Shown one piece after another: positions 36,353-45,155 of a stretch of 64,000 nt of DNA; within the stretch, counting starts at the first letter, position 1, and each line of letters opens with the position of its first letter. Origin of the DNA: Propionimicrobium lymphophilum DSM 4903 (GTDB lineage Bacteria; Actinomycetota; Actinomycetes; Propionibacteriales; Propionibacteriaceae); contig NZ_AUIB01000004.1 in NCBI RefSeq assembly GCF_000423485.1, forward strand, positions 109,525 through 173,524, read 5' to 3'. The notes below the pieces were generated by a model. The model was not told where the DNA came from, did not search any database, and was given only the letters and a program-made list of their open reading frames with translations. The position numbers and the translations under genes were made by a program.

Positions 36353-37666
36353 GTGGGGTTACCAAAAAGAGGGCTAGTAGACGATACAGCAAGCAGGCAG
36401 AGCGCTGACCGGCACCCGATACGCAGGTGGCTGCTCAGGATCTTGCTGTGCGTCGTTGCTTTCGTGCTCTCGTTCGCGGTTACCGCTGCTGCGCTGATTT
36501 ACAGCGACCTTTCTGGACGGGTAAACAACTTCGAAGCCCCGGCGATGGCGGGGCGAACACCCCCAGATTCGTATGACGGGCTACCCATCAATGTGCTCAT
36601 CATTGGTTCGGATACCCGCGCTGGGCAACAGAACATTGAGGGATCGGTTGAAGGCGACACCTCGGCTCGTTCAGACACGACCATGGTTGCCCACATTTCA
36701 GCGGACCGTAAGAGCGTCAATGTGGTTTCCATTCCCCGCGATCTGATCGTGGACATTCCTTCTTGCGAGCGTAAGGACGGCAGTGTCTCTCAGCCTCAGC
36801 GCGCTCAGTTCAATTGGGCTTTCTCGATTGGCGGTGAAGGCGGCGATCTGTCGTCAGCGGTTTACTGCACCTGGAAGACGGTTGAAGAATTATCGGGAAT
36901 TCGCATCGACGAATCCGTGGTCGTCGATTTCAATGGGTTTGCCGCGATGATTGACGCGTTGGGCGGCATCAACATGTACGTTCCGTACGCGGTGCACGAC
37001 TACGAGTATTCCAAACTTTTCCTTGACCCCGGCTGCCAGCATTTCGATGGTGAGAAGGCCCTCGCATATGCCCGAGTTCGTCACGGCGTTGAGGGTTCGG
37101 ACGGCTCGGACCTTCGTCGTATTGAACGCCAGCAGGCCGTGATGAGTGTGATGTTGCACACTGCGTTGAATAAGAACATTCTCACCTCTGTCAGCGAGCT
37201 CTACAGGTTCGTTGGTAACGGGTTGTCATCCCTGACCATCTCGGAGGGGCTGTCTTCTGTTGCTCAGCTCGTTGGACTGGGATGGTCGCTTCAATCCATT
37301 AACCCAGAGAACCTTCGCTTCGTTACGCTGCCAGTTGCACCTGCACCAGAAGACATCAACCGTGTCGTGCTGGATGGCAATGGGGCCGACGATATTTGGG
37401 AATCGTTCAAGAACGACTCTCCGCTTCCCCCAGGCACTGAGGTGCGAGACGGCAACGGCAGTGTTTACGAGATTCCGGACCCTTCAGTCCAGCCGATTCA
37501 GCCTAGCGATTCTCCGGCCGCAGAGAGCGCTGAGGGTGCTGAGCCCGCAGCTGAAGCGCCCGTCGAGCCTGCCCCTGCCGAAACCGCCCCAGGTCTTCAG
37601 AATGACGAATTGACGCCGGCGGAACTTGCTCGGTTGCAGCGAGAATGCGAGTTAAGCGGCAGGTAG
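36353..37666 (+). CDS. LCP (LytR-CpsA-Psr) family glycopolymer ligase
   Basis: A type II membrane protein of about 437 residues: one N-terminal helix (about residues 30-52) and an LCP domain with NVLIIGSDTRAG, ARSDTTMVAHIS and VVSIPRDLIVDIP, the motifs that bind polyprenyl-pyrophosphate substrates. The C-terminus is a Pro/Glu/Ala-rich tail. LCP enzymes move teichoic acid, capsule or glycoprotein sugars from lipid carriers to the wall or to surface proteins; in Actinomyces one LCP protein glycosylates a sortase-anchored protein. The start is uncertain: the frame is open from 36245, but GTG at 36353 gives a normal N-terminus and leaves room for a promoter. Confidence 0.82.
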   Translation: MGLPKRGLVDDTASRQSADRHPIRRWLLRILLCVVAFVLSFAVTAAALIYSDLSGRVNNFEAPAMAGRTPPDSYDGLPINVLIIGSDTRAGQQNIEGSVEGDTSARSDTTMVAHISADRKSVNVVSIPRDLIVDIPSCERKDGSVSQPQRAQFNWAFSIGGEGGDLSSAVYCTWKTVEELSGIRIDESVVVDFNGFAAMIDALGGINMYVPYAVHDYEYSKLFLDPGCQHFDGEKALAYARVRHGVEGSDGSDLRRIERQQAVMSVMLHTALNKNILTSVSELYRFVGNGLSSLTISEGLSSVAQLVGLGWSLQSINPENLRFVTLPVAPAPEDINRVVLDGNGADDIWESFKNDSPLPPGTEVRDGNGSVYEIPDPSVQPIQPSDSPAAESAEGAEPAAEAPVEPAPAETAPGLQNDELTPAELARLQRECELSGR

Positions 37667-37804
37667 CCTCAGATCTTTGGCAAAGGTTAGGCGCCAGATA
37701 TTTCTGCCTGGTTTTGCTCTTGCTCTAAGTTGCCATTATTCTAGGTTGGACGTCGCTGACGTAGGGTTTCGGCTTTGAGCCTTATAGGTTCTGAATCGAA
37801 GCTT

Positions 37805-37894
37805 GGAGGTGTCGCCTAGTCGGCCTATGGCGCCCGCCTGCTAAGCGGGTTTGGGGCATAAACCCCATCGCGGGTTCGAATCCCGCCACCTCCG
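37805..37894 (+). tRNA. tRNA-Ser (anticodon GCU)
   Basis: The acceptor stem GGAGGTG pairs with CACCTCC. The anticodon GCT is at 37840-37842 within CCTGCTAAG. A long variable arm (TTGGGGCATAAACCCCA) and a T arm CGGGTTCGAATCCCG are present. A small CCC/GGG hairpin with a T-run follows near 37908-37927. Confidence 0.95.
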
Positions 37895-37966
37895 CGGCCG
37901 TTGACGGAATCCCGATTTGGGTTTTTCGGCTAAACGGTATTAAAGTAATTTCTCGCATTGAGAGAT

Positions 37967-38039
37967 GCGCCCGTGGCTCAACGGATAGAGCACCTGACTA
38001 CGGATCAGGAGGTTGGGGGTTCGAATCCCTCCGGGCGCG
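37967..38039 (+). tRNA. tRNA-Arg (anticodon ACG)
   Basis: A 73-base cloverleaf with acceptor stem GCGCCCG/CGGGCGC, anticodon ACG at 38000-38002 within TGACTACGGATCA, and T arm GGGGGTTCGAATCCCTC. The first anticodon base would be edited to inosine by TadA, whose gene lies at 43.7 kb. Confidence 0.95.
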
Positions 38040-38051
38040 CCAGTTGCGAAG

Positions 38052-38076
38052 GCTCCGGGAGACCGGAGCTTTTTTA
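38052..38076 (+). terminator. Terminator after tRNA-Arg
   Basis: GCTCCGG and CCGGAGC form a stem with a four-base loop, followed directly by TTTTTT. Confidence 0.9.
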
Positions 38077-38137
38077 TTGCTCAAATTGGGGTTAATACCC
38101 AAGATGTGCGTATGGGGTCTGCGTGTCGTGGATTGTT

Positions 38138-38465
38138 TTATCGTTTGGCCCAACCTTTGCGGATGTGTAGCGAGCCGTCTTGGTAGGCCGGGTCGTGGTC
38201 GTTGGCGGTGTCGTAGCTGGCCGGGCTGATCGGGTCGTTGGCGGCGGCTTGGGGTGGCTGGTGTTATATGGCGGTGATGAGTCAGCCAGGCGATAGGGTA
38301 TGCCGGGTCGATAGAGTTGTGGTGTAACACCCATTCGACCGCTGTTTTCATGTGGGGCTCGTTCAGGCCTCGATGCGCGTTAAGTAGGCGTCGGATCGCA
38401 GCGCTAACCCCGCCTTTAAGGCGGCTAGCGGTGGCTTGAATATCAAGCCCAGTGAATCTCAGGCT
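38138..38465 (-). pseudogene. Transposase C-terminal remnant, IS1249/mutator-like
   Basis: Translated on the minus strand, this stretch gives ATASRLKGGVSAAIRRLL, then NAHRGLNEPHMKTAVEWVL, matching the conserved C-terminal region of IS1249-type transposases (TTNRIEGG-N, HRG, HMKRAVEW). A frameshift follows near 38280, after which another frame supplies the end (DTANDHDPAYQDGSLHI, then RKGWAKR and a stop). The N-terminal two thirds of the transposase are gone and no terminal repeats were found. It is a decayed insertion sequence beside tRNA-Arg and just upstream of a frameshifted surface gene. Confidence 0.7.
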
Positions 38466-38522
38466 TAATGCCCAAAAGATGTTAAAATTTTCCTAAGAAT
38501 ATCCGACGACTTGGAGGGAATT

Positions 38523-40117
38523 GTGAGGGAAAGCATGAAAAGGGTGGTCAGCCTCTTGATCGCCCCGTTGGTGTTTTTGGGGACGATGGTCACTGCCATG
38601 ATGACCCCCCTAGCGCTAGCGCACAAGGGCAGGTAAGAATCGAGATTTTACCGGAGATTTTCATAAACGAGCAGACGAAGGCCTTCTTCGATTCGCCGCA
38701 GGAAGCTATCGGGGCAGACCGTTCGCTTAACGTTTATGGCGGAGCGCCGCCGGCTAAGGTTCTTGAGACCTGGAAGAATATTGCTTTCCAGGTTTACGAT
38801 GGTGATGGGAACCTGGTTGAGACGACCAAGGGAATCGTCGGGGATCCTGTTCGATGGAGTGGGGCAAAGTATTTAGGCCCATACCCGCAGGGCAAGACCT
38901 ACACCGTAAAGGTTGACAATTCGACTGTTCCAGAGGGCTACCATTCCTGGTTTACCGCTTTAGCTTCAAACTACAGACCTGATCCAACTCCAACCGATGT
39001 CATGGCCGTAGGCTCTGACAACTATTCGGCCACTAACTCGAAGGAAAACGTAAACTCCATAGCTGAAACGCGTTTTTACCTTGATATAGCCAGCGTCGCC
39101 TACGCTAAGAACGCGGACGTGGCCAAGGATCTTTTCGTGGTTGAAAACGACAAGGTCACCGGGATAAATACCAAGTACACCGAAGGCACTGACTACGTTA
39201 TAAAGGCAGTTGCTAAAGACGGAACAGTGCCCCAGCCGACTCAGGCAGAAGTGGCGAAGCTTACCGATGAGGGCAACATGCCGGCGTACTTCTACTTCAT
39301 GTACAAAGATCAGAAGTCTTCGCTTCGGAACATCCGCGCAATAGAAGGCAATTTTTCGTACCTCAGGTGGTGGGAAGGAAACGATGGGGTCAACACTTTT
39401 GAAAAGTTCAAGTCTTCCAGCGTTTTCGTCACCACTTTGAACCAGCGTGTTCCAGAGGCTAAGTTCTACCAGCCCGCTAGCGAGGGCGCTGAGCCCGAGG
39501 TGCTGGCATCGATGCAGGTTTATTACGGACGCTCGGCAGCGCAAAACTGCCTGAGCGATGGTACAACCTGCCTGCCAAAGGAGCTTCCTGCCGCACCGGC
39601 CAAAGCGGGGTACGCGTTTAAGGAATGGAACACCAAGGCTGATGGCTCTGGTGATGTCTTCGACGCCGACACGGTGGTTAAGGGTGATTTGGCGGTATAC
39701 GCGATTTATGTCGTCAATACCCCACCCGTGCTTGAGGTCAAGGACGCGACGATTACCGCCGGCGAGCAGCTGGATCTGCGCTCGCTGATAACCAAGGCAG
39801 CTGATGAGCAGGACGGAGCAAACCTGGCCGATAAAGTCGTCATAGAGCAAGGAAATTTCGATAGCTCTAAGGCGGGGGCCTACGAGGTTAAGTACACGCT
39901 CACCGACTCTAACGGGGAAAGCGTAACCGCGATCGCAAAGATTACGGTTAAGGAGGCAGCTGCGACAAAACCGACTAAGCAGAAAAAGGCCACCGTCAAG
40001 AAGAGCAAGCGCAACTTGCCGGAGACCGGTTCTGCTGGAGCCGGGATGTTGGGGGCCGCGCTTGTCTGTGGGCTAGCCGGTGTCGCTATCTCCAGGCGGG
40101 CGAGAAGAAACAGCTAG
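38523..40117 (+). pseudogene. Frameshifted LPXTG surface protein (possible phase-off state)
   Basis: The gene starts at GTG 38523 behind GGAGGG and encodes a signal peptide, but this frame stops at 38633-38635. The mature protein continues in another frame, without a stop, from about 38624 to 40117. A run of six cytosines (38605-38610) lies in the signal sequence: adding one C would join the frames and give PPSASA followed by QGQVRIE, an ideal signal-peptidase site. The mature part (about 500 residues) has a novel N-terminal region, an InlB-type repeat (AKAGYAFKEWNTKADGSGD), an Ig-like domain and LPETG with a helix and basic tail. It could be slippage-controlled, a true pseudogene, or a base-calling error in the tract. 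Confidence 0.75.
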
Positions 40118-40148
40118 CCAAGATATATCCGCTTGATATCAACTAAAT

Positions 40149-40188
40149 GTGGGGTTGGACGCTTCGTTCTGCGACGTCCAACCCCATA
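40149..40188. terminator. Bidirectional terminator between the LPXTG gene and aroE
   Basis: The stem GGGGTTGGACG/CGTCCAACCCC has a roughly ten-base loop, 30 bp after the surface-protein stop and flanked by AT-rich sequence. Confidence 0.75.
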
Positions 40189-40326
40189 TTTGTCTTAGAA
40201 AACTTCGGGTTTTTGCAATCGGGGTTTAAGAATTTTGGCCATTAACCCCAAAGTTTTCTCTTTTGTGAATGCTTCAGAGGTGGCATGGGCGACCACGTTT
40301 TATCACGCGACTCTTGGGTATTAACC

Positions 40327-41184
40327 CTATTTTTTGCTTGCTAGAGCTTTGTAGCCGGCGTCAAGCAGCGGCCTAGGGTCTGTGCGTTGGCCCGTCATCA
40401 ACTCGATCTGGTCTAGCGCCTGGAAGACGAGCAGGTCCATGCCTGAGAGCGTATTCTTGCCTGCTGCCTGGCCGGCCTGCTCTAGGTTCGAGGGGTAGAA
40501 GTTGTAGGTCAGTTCAAAGACGTTTTTCGCGGGCGCGACGAGCAGCGCGGCGGCTTCCGCGTCCAGGTTCACCGGCACGGAATTGACGAGCAGATCGACG
40601 GGCTCGGGGCTGGGAGAGCCGAAGTCGACGAACGTCAGCTCGATTCCATAGAAGCCTGCGAGCTCGCCCAGGCTCCTTTCCGCGCGTTCGCGGCTGCGGG
40701 CGTTGACCAGAACTGTTCCCACGCCAAGCCTATGCAAAGCCGCGAGACTGCTGCGCGCGGTCGCGCCGTTGCCGATCAGCTGGGCGGTCTCGACTCGCTC
40801 GACGCCTCGGGCCCCGAGCGCCGAGACCAGCCCAGTGACGTCGGTGTTGTAGACGCGGTTGGGTGAGCCGAAAATCAATGTATTGCCCGCATGTAGGGCC
40901 TGCGCCAGCGGATCCACCTCGCCGTGGGAAAGCAGTCCGGGTTTGTTGGGGGCAGTGACGCTGAGCCCAACCCAGCGGGCGCCGTCATGATTCTGTGCTT
41001 CCAAGTCGGCGATAAAATCGTCTAGCTCGTGCTCGTCGACGTCGAACGCGTCGTAGCGGAAGTCGCGCAGCCCCAGCTGAGCGTATGCCGTGCGGTGTAA
41101 AAGTGGCGATAGCGAATGCGCGATCGGATGACCGATCACCGCGCAACGATTGACTTGGCCTTGCCCGGACGCGAAATTTGTCAT
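40327..41184 (-). CDS. aroE: Shikimate 5-dehydrogenase
   Basis: A 285-residue enzyme reducing 3-dehydroshikimate with NADPH in the chorismate pathway. The shikimate-binding motif is GHPIAHSLSP, the catalytic lysine is in VTAPNKPG, and the conserved aspartate is in NTDVTG. The nucleotide site GNGATARSS follows. It is divergent from menB with only 23 bp between the two ATGs; chorismate feeds menaquinone synthesis, so the two genes belong to connected pathways. The ATG lies six bases after a minus-strand TAGCGT box. Confidence 0.9.
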   Translation of the reverse strand: MTNFASGQGQVNRCAVIGHPIAHSLSPLLHRTAYAQLGLRDFRYDAFDVDEHELDDFIADLEAQNHDGARWVGLSVTAPNKPGLLSHGEVDPLAQALHAGNTLIFGSPNRVYNTDVTGLVSALGARGVERVETAQLIGNGATARSSLAALHRLGVGTVLVNARSRERAERSLGELAGFYGIELTFVDFGSPSPEPVDLLVNSVPVNLDAEAAALLVAPAKNVFELTYNFYPSNLEQAGQAAGKNTLSGMDLLVFQALDQIELMTGQRTDPRPLLDAGYKALASKK

Positions 41185-41190
41185 ACCTGC

Positions 41191-41200
41191 ACGCTAGCGT
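41191..41200. promoter_or_regulatory. Palindromic -10 element shared by divergent aroE and menB
   Basis: The ten bases ACGCTAGCGT read the same on both strands, so each strand carries TAGCGT, a TANNNT -10 box. It is seven bases before the menB ATG on one side and six before the aroE ATG on the other, the spacing of leaderless transcripts in actinobacteria. No good -35 boxes were found. Confidence 0.55.
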
Positions 41201-41207
41201 TGTCTGC

Positions 41208-42125
41208 ATGACCCAGACCAATAGCAGCCCGAATAATCCGTTCCACCCAGAGAGGTGGGAGGAAGTTCCTGGCTTCGATTTCACCGACATCACATATCAC
41301 CGCGCTAAAGACGTGCCTGCCGTGCGCATCGCGTTCGATCGTCCCGAGGTTCGCAACGCGTTTCGTCCGCACACCGTCGACGAGCTGATCACGGCGCTGG
41401 AACACGCCCGCTGCAGCGCAGACATCGGCGTTGTGCTGCTCACCGGCAATGGCCCCAGCCCCAAGGACGGCGGTTGGGCGTTCTGCTCCGGTGGCGACCA
41501 GCGGGTGCGCGGAAAGTCGGGCTATCAATACGGCGAGAAGGAGCAGCTGACTCCGCAGGAGCGCGCCAAGGCCGGGCGCCTGCATATTCTGGAGGCCCAG
41601 CGCATCATCAGATTCATGCCGAAAGTCGTCATCGCCCTGGTCAACGGCTGGGCTGCCGGCGGTGGGCACTCTCTGCACGTCGTCGCTGACATGACGCTCG
41701 CCTCTAAGGAGCACGGCTTGTTCAAACAGACCGACGCGGACGTTGCCAGCTTCGACGGCGGCTTCGGTAGCGCATATTTGGCCCGTCAGGTGGGCCAGAA
41801 GTTTGCCCGCGAAATCTTCTTCCTCGGCGACACCTACACCGCCGAGGATGCCTGCCGCATGGGCATGGTTAACAAGGTTGTTCCGCACGCAGATCTCGAA
41901 GAGGAGGCCCTGGATTGGGCTAAGAAGATCTGCGACAAGTCACCCACGGCCATCAGGATGCTTAAGTACGGCTTTAACCTGCTCGACGACGGCCTGGTCG
42001 GCCAGCAACTATTCGCCGGCGAGGCAACCAGGCTGGCATACGGAACTGACGAAGCCGTCGAGGGCCGCGACTCGTTCCTCGAAAAACGCGATCCGGATTG
42101 GAGCGCCTACCCCTACTACTACTGA
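41208..42125 (+). CDS. menB: 1,4-dihydroxy-2-naphthoyl-CoA synthase
   Basis: A 305-residue crotonase-family enzyme closing the second ring of menaquinone. The opening NPFHPERWEEVPGFDFTDI, the GTGDQ-like segment SGGDQRVRG, the oxyanion glycine region VNGWAAGGGHSLH, and DVASFDGGFGS are typical of MenB. The frame opens at 41178, but the ATG at 41208 matches the family N-terminus and the -10 spacing described for the shared promoter. No other men genes are in the window. Confidence 0.93.
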   Translation: MTQTNSSPNNPFHPERWEEVPGFDFTDITYHRAKDVPAVRIAFDRPEVRNAFRPHTVDELITALEHARCSADIGVVLLTGNGPSPKDGGWAFCSGGDQRVRGKSGYQYGEKEQLTPQERAKAGRLHILEAQRIIRFMPKVVIALVNGWAAGGGHSLHVVADMTLASKEHGLFKQTDADVASFDGGFGSAYLARQVGQKFAREIFFLGDTYTAEDACRMGMVNKVVPHADLEEEALDWAKKICDKSPTAIRMLKYGFNLLDDGLVGQQLFAGEATRLAYGTDEAVEGRDSFLEKRDPDWSAYPYYY

Positions 42126-42154
42126 TTAATTGGGCTTTGAGGGCTTAAAAAATC

Positions 42155-42201
42155 GGGCTAGCCGGCGACGCGGCCGATAAAACTGCGTCGTCGGCTAGCC
42201 C
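42155..42201. terminator. Bidirectional terminator between menB and upp
   Basis: A 17-bp inverted repeat, GGGCTAGCCGGCGACGC against GCGTCGTCGGCTAGCCC with one mismatch and a 13-base loop, lies between the two convergent stop codons. Confidence 0.88.
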
Positions 42202-42206
42202 AATTC

Positions 42207-42848
42207 TTAGTCGACTATGCCGTAGAGGCGGTCGCCGGCGTCACCAAGGCCGGGCACGATGAAGCCGTGCTCGTTCAGGCCTTCGTCAACAGCGGCGACG
42301 ACCAGCGTGGTCTTGATCTTGAGGTCGTCAACCAGGTGCGAGAACTTCTCGATGCCCTGCGGAGCTGCGAGCAGGCAAAGGCAGGTGACGTCGTCCGCGT
42401 GGCGGTTGGCAAGGAACTGCACGCAGCCGCCCAGCGAGCCGCCGGTGGCGAGCATTGGGTCTAGTACGAAGCACTGGCGCCCGGCAAGATTGTGCGGCAG
42501 GCGCTCGGCGTATGTGGTGGGCTCCAGGGTTTCCTCGTCGCGAATCATGCCGACGAAACCAACCTCGGCGGACGGCACCATGCGCGTCATGCCACCAAGC
42601 ATGCCGAGGCCGGCACGCAAAATCGGCACCACCATGGGCTTCGGGCTGGAAAGCTTGACACCTTTGGTGGTGGTTATAGGGGTTTCAACCTCGGTGGGTT
42701 CGATGCGAACCTCGCGGGTTGCTTCGTAGGCAAGAAGCGTCACCAGCTCGTCAACGAGCTGACGGAAAACGGTGCTGTTCGTGTTCTTGTCGCGAAGTAC
42801 GGTCATTTTATGAGAGACCAACGGATGGTCGAGCACTTTTAGTTCCAC
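42207..42848 (-). CDS. upp: Uracil phosphoribosyltransferase
   Basis: A 213-residue enzyme salvaging uracil to UMP. The opening [17 protein letters not shown] and the PRPP-binding loop [11 protein letters not shown] are diagnostic, and the uracil-binding C-terminus GDAGDRLYG is intact. The open frame extends 57 codons upstream with no homology. GTG at 42848 gives the standard N-terminus and length, so it was chosen as the start. Confidence 0.93.
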   Translation of the reverse strand: MELKVLDHPLVSHKMTVLRDKNTNSTVFRQLVDELVTLLAYEATREVRIEPTEVETPITTTKGVKLSSPKPMVVPILRAGLGMLGGMTRMVPSAEVGFVGMIRDEETLEPTTYAERLPHNLAGRQCFVLDPMLATGGSLGGCVQFLANRHADDVTCLCLLAAPQGIEKFSHLVDDLKIKTTLVVAAVDEGLNEHGFIVPGLGDAGDRLYGIVD

Positions 42849-42972
42849 GTCTCTAACTCTTGCACAAAGTAGACGTCCAAGACCTAATTCTTTACTCGAG
42901 AGTATTAATAACCTCGGATAGAATTCGCGAACATAATTTGAGAACATAGAAGCCATAGGGCGATAAGGAGTC

Positions 42973-43653
42973 ATGATGGCTGACGTTTTCGATGACGAGA
43001 GGGCAGAAGACCTGTCCAACTCTGCGGACGAGAGTAATACCGACGATCTCGACCTGTCCGCTGAGGAAAGCCTTGATGACGACGAGGATCTTGACGGCGG
43101 CGTAATCCACGACGACTACGACGACTTCGACGATGACGACGAAGATGATTACGACGACTACGACGATTATGAGGATTACGAGGACGCGACCGTTGCGGAC
43201 GTAGATTTCGTCGTGGCCCTCTACCGCGAGGACGGCGAACCAACGGTCGTCGAGCTGCCGTTCCCGGCTGCCAACGATCTGGACGAGATGATTTCTCAAC
43301 TCAGCAGGCTGCCCGGCGACGGCGGGGCCCTGGGCGTGGTTTCCATCGCCGGCGAGTTCTTCGTGCTCTGCCGCGTGCGCGGAAACAAGATTCAGGTGCT
43401 GCTCAACGATTCGCTGGCAAGCTGCGACTGGCCGATCGCCCGTGACGTCATGGACTACCTGGGCATCGAGGTGCCTTCCGAGGACGACGATGACGAGGTT
43501 ATCGGGGATCTTGGCATGCTGGAGGATCAGGGCGTTAGCGAATTCGAGATGGAACAGATCGCCGGCGACGCCGACGAGGATTCCGATCAGCTAGTGCTTC
43601 AGATTGTGGACGAGATGCACTTCGGCGCCCAATTCGACAAGGTTGTGAACTGA
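42973..43653 (+). CDS. tRNA adenosine deaminase-associated protein
   Basis: A 226-residue protein of an actinobacterial family that sits next to tadA. After a short N-terminus it has a very acidic, Asp/Tyr-rich stretch (about residues 10-72) that is surely disordered. A compact domain follows, starting [20 protein letters not shown] and containing [21 protein letters not shown]. Its biochemical role is not established. The stop overlaps the beginning of the tadA coding frame, so the pair is translationally coupled. Confidence 0.82.
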   Translation: MMADVFDDERAEDLSNSADESNTDDLDLSAEESLDDDEDLDGGVIHDDYDDFDDDDEDDYDDYDDYEDYEDATVADVDFVVALYREDGEPTVVELPFPAANDLDEMISQLSRLPGDGGALGVVSIAGEFFVLCRVRGNKIQVLLNDSLASCDWPIARDVMDYLGIEVPSEDDDDEVIGDLGMLEDQGVSEFEMEQIAGDADEDSDQLVLQIVDEMHFGAQFDKVVN

Positions 43654-43670
43654 CCCGCTGGGACGACGCA

Positions 43671-44102
43671 ATGGCGTTGGCGCTTTCTGAGGCCAACGCC
43701 GCGGGCTTGCGCGGCGATGTGCCGGTTGGCGCGGTGATTCTGGATGAAAACGACCGCGTGATTGCGCGCGCCCACAACACCCGCGAAGCGGATTGCGAGA
43801 TCACCGGGCATGCGGAAATCCGCGCCATGCAAGAGGCGTCGAGGAAGCGGGGCGAGTGGCGGCTGCCGGACTGCACGCTGGTCGTCACGCTGGAACCGTG
43901 CGCGATGTGCGCGGGCGCACTCGTCCAGGCTCGGATCGGACGGCTGGTTTTTGGCGCCTTCGATGACAAGGCTGGAGCGGTGGCGTCTCTGTGGGACGTC
44001 GTGCGAGACCCTCGGCTGAACCACAACCCGCAGGTTGTTTCGGGCGTCATGGCCGAAGCCTGCGCCGGGGTGCTGCGTGATTTCTTCGGCCAGTTGCGCT
44101 GA
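43671..44102 (+). CDS. tadA: tRNA-specific adenosine deaminase
   Basis: A 143-residue cytidine/deoxycytidylate deaminase-fold enzyme that converts A34 to inosine in tRNA-Arg(ACG), which is present at 38 kb. Zinc ligands and the proton shuttle are in GHAEIRAM and EPCAMCAGAL. The first ATG is 43671. The frame continues upstream as LTRWDDA, and a CTG at 43650 overlapping the preceding stop (CTGA) would give a more typical N-terminus, so the true start may be 21 bp earlier. Confidence 0.9.
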   Translation: MALALSEANAAGLRGDVPVGAVILDENDRVIARAHNTREADCEITGHAEIRAMQEASRKRGEWRLPDCTLVVTLEPCAMCAGALVQARIGRLVFGAFDDKAGAVASLWDVVRDPRLNHNPQVVSGVMAEACAGVLRDFFGQLR

Positions 44103-44154
44103 ACGAGTCGTCTTCGATTTGGCCGTTACCTCATCTTTTCGTAAACTGTCCCAC

Positions 44155-44239
44155 GGTGACGTGTCTGAGCGGCCGAAAGAGCTCGCCTCGAAAGCGAGTG
44201 AGGTGCAAGCCTCCGAGGGTTCAAATCCCTCCGTCACCG
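44155..44239 (+). tRNA. tRNA-Ser (anticodon CGA)
   Basis: The acceptor stem GGTGACG pairs with CGTCACC. The anticodon CGA is at 44189-44191 within CCTCGAAAG. A class II variable arm (GAGGTGCAAGCCTC) and T arm GAGGGTTCAAATCCCTC are present. It is the third serine tRNA in 9.2 kb. Confidence 0.95.
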
Positions 44240-44245
44240 CCAGTT

Positions 44246-44282
44246 AATCTCGCGACGCAGACCACCGCGTCGCGAGATTTTT
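44246..44282 (+). terminator. Terminator after tRNA-Ser(CGA)
   Basis: AATCTCGCGACGC pairs with GCGTCGCGAGATT around an eight-base loop and is followed by TTTTC. Confidence 0.9.
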
Positions 44283-44320
44283 CATTTTCTGGGGCCTCCA
44301 TCGAGCGGTTGCGTTCAAAA

Positions 44321-44445
44321 TTTCTGCCAAACTCAACTCGCTAATCGCGAATCTTCTGCGGTGGAATAAATTGCCGCGCTCTGACTAGGGAAAACGCCTT
44401 TTGGGTGACCCAGTAACCCGATTAGCGAGTTGAGTTTGGCAGAAA
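44321..44445. repeat. MITE-like element: 27-bp perfect inverted repeat upstream of dps
   Basis: The 27 bases at 44321-44347 (starting TTTCTGCCAAACTCAACTCG) are repeated exactly in inverse at 44419-44445, with about 71 bp between. The interior has no ORF. Size and long exact arms suggest a miniature transposable element or remnant. An alternative is a regulatory stem for the dps gene 125 bp further on. Only this one copy occurs in the window. Confidence 0.6.
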
Positions 44446-44569
44446 ATTCTTTGCGCAAGAGTGTTTTTTGGGTTAATACCTAAAAAACCAGATTCCTTGG
44501 AATAATTAAAAACATAAAGCGTTGCACCTAGTAACAAGGCAAATGGAACCTACTTTTTAGGAGATAGAA

Positions 44570-45100
44570 ATGACCGCAGTTCTTAACATTCCGCAGCCCG
44601 CTGGCGAGACCCTAACCAAGCCGCAGGTATCCCACAACGGCTTCCAGGCTTCCGCTAAGCTCGCAGCCGCGCTTCAGGCCGTTAATGTTGACCTGATCGC
44701 GCTGAGCCTTGTTGGCAAGCAGGCCCACTGGAACCTGGTTGGCTCGGGCTTCAAGACCCTGCACGAGGGTCTCGACGACATCATCAACATTGCCCGTGAC
44801 GGCTCCGACGAGGTCGCCGAGCGCATGCGCGCAGTTTGGGCAACCCCGGATGGTCGTCCTTCCGTCGTAGCTGCCGAGACCACCATCAAGGAGTTCCCGC
44901 AGGGCGAGATCTCCGTTGAGGAGGCCGCAAAGCTGACCGTTGAAGCCATCTACGCAACCGTCGCCACCATGCGTCGCGTTCACGACACCGTTGACGAAGA
45001 GGACCCGGTTTCCGTAGACATCATCGAGGACCTGACCGCTCAGCTCGAGCAGCAGGCCTGGTTCGTCGGCGCAGACCTGCGCACCCCGCAGACCCGTTAG
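44570..45100 (+). CDS. dps: Dps-family ferritin-like DNA-protection protein
   Basis: A 176-residue four-helix protein. The inter-subunit ferroxidase ligands are visible in KQAHWNLVGSGFKTLHEGLD, with the downstream EVAERMRAV segment. It would form a 12-mer that oxidises Fe2+ with peroxide and shields DNA. The long N-terminus before the first helix could serve DNA binding. A TTAGGAG site precedes the ATG. It is monocistronic, with a strong hairpin 20 bp after the stop. Confidence 0.9.
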   Translation: MTAVLNIPQPAGETLTKPQVSHNGFQASAKLAAALQAVNVDLIALSLVGKQAHWNLVGSGFKTLHEGLDDIINIARDGSDEVAERMRAVWATPDGRPSVVAAETTIKEFPQGEISVEEAAKLTVEAIYATVATMRRVHDTVDEEDPVSVDIIEDLTAQLEQQAWFVGADLRTPQTR

Positions 45101-45122
45101 TCAAAGTTAATAAAAAGCTACT

Positions 45123-45155
45123 GGGAGGTCACCGGTTAATCGGTGACCTCCCTTT
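45123..45155 (+). terminator. Terminator after dps
   Basis: GGGAGGTCACCG pairs perfectly with CGGTGACCTCCC around GTTAAT and is followed by TTTG. Confidence 0.9.

Noticed and set aside
37998..38351. 117-codon minus-strand frame ending in ARRDSNPQPPDP
   Set aside because: Its C-terminal part is the antisense of tRNA-Arg, a well-known annotation artefact. Only its first part belongs to the transposase remnant.
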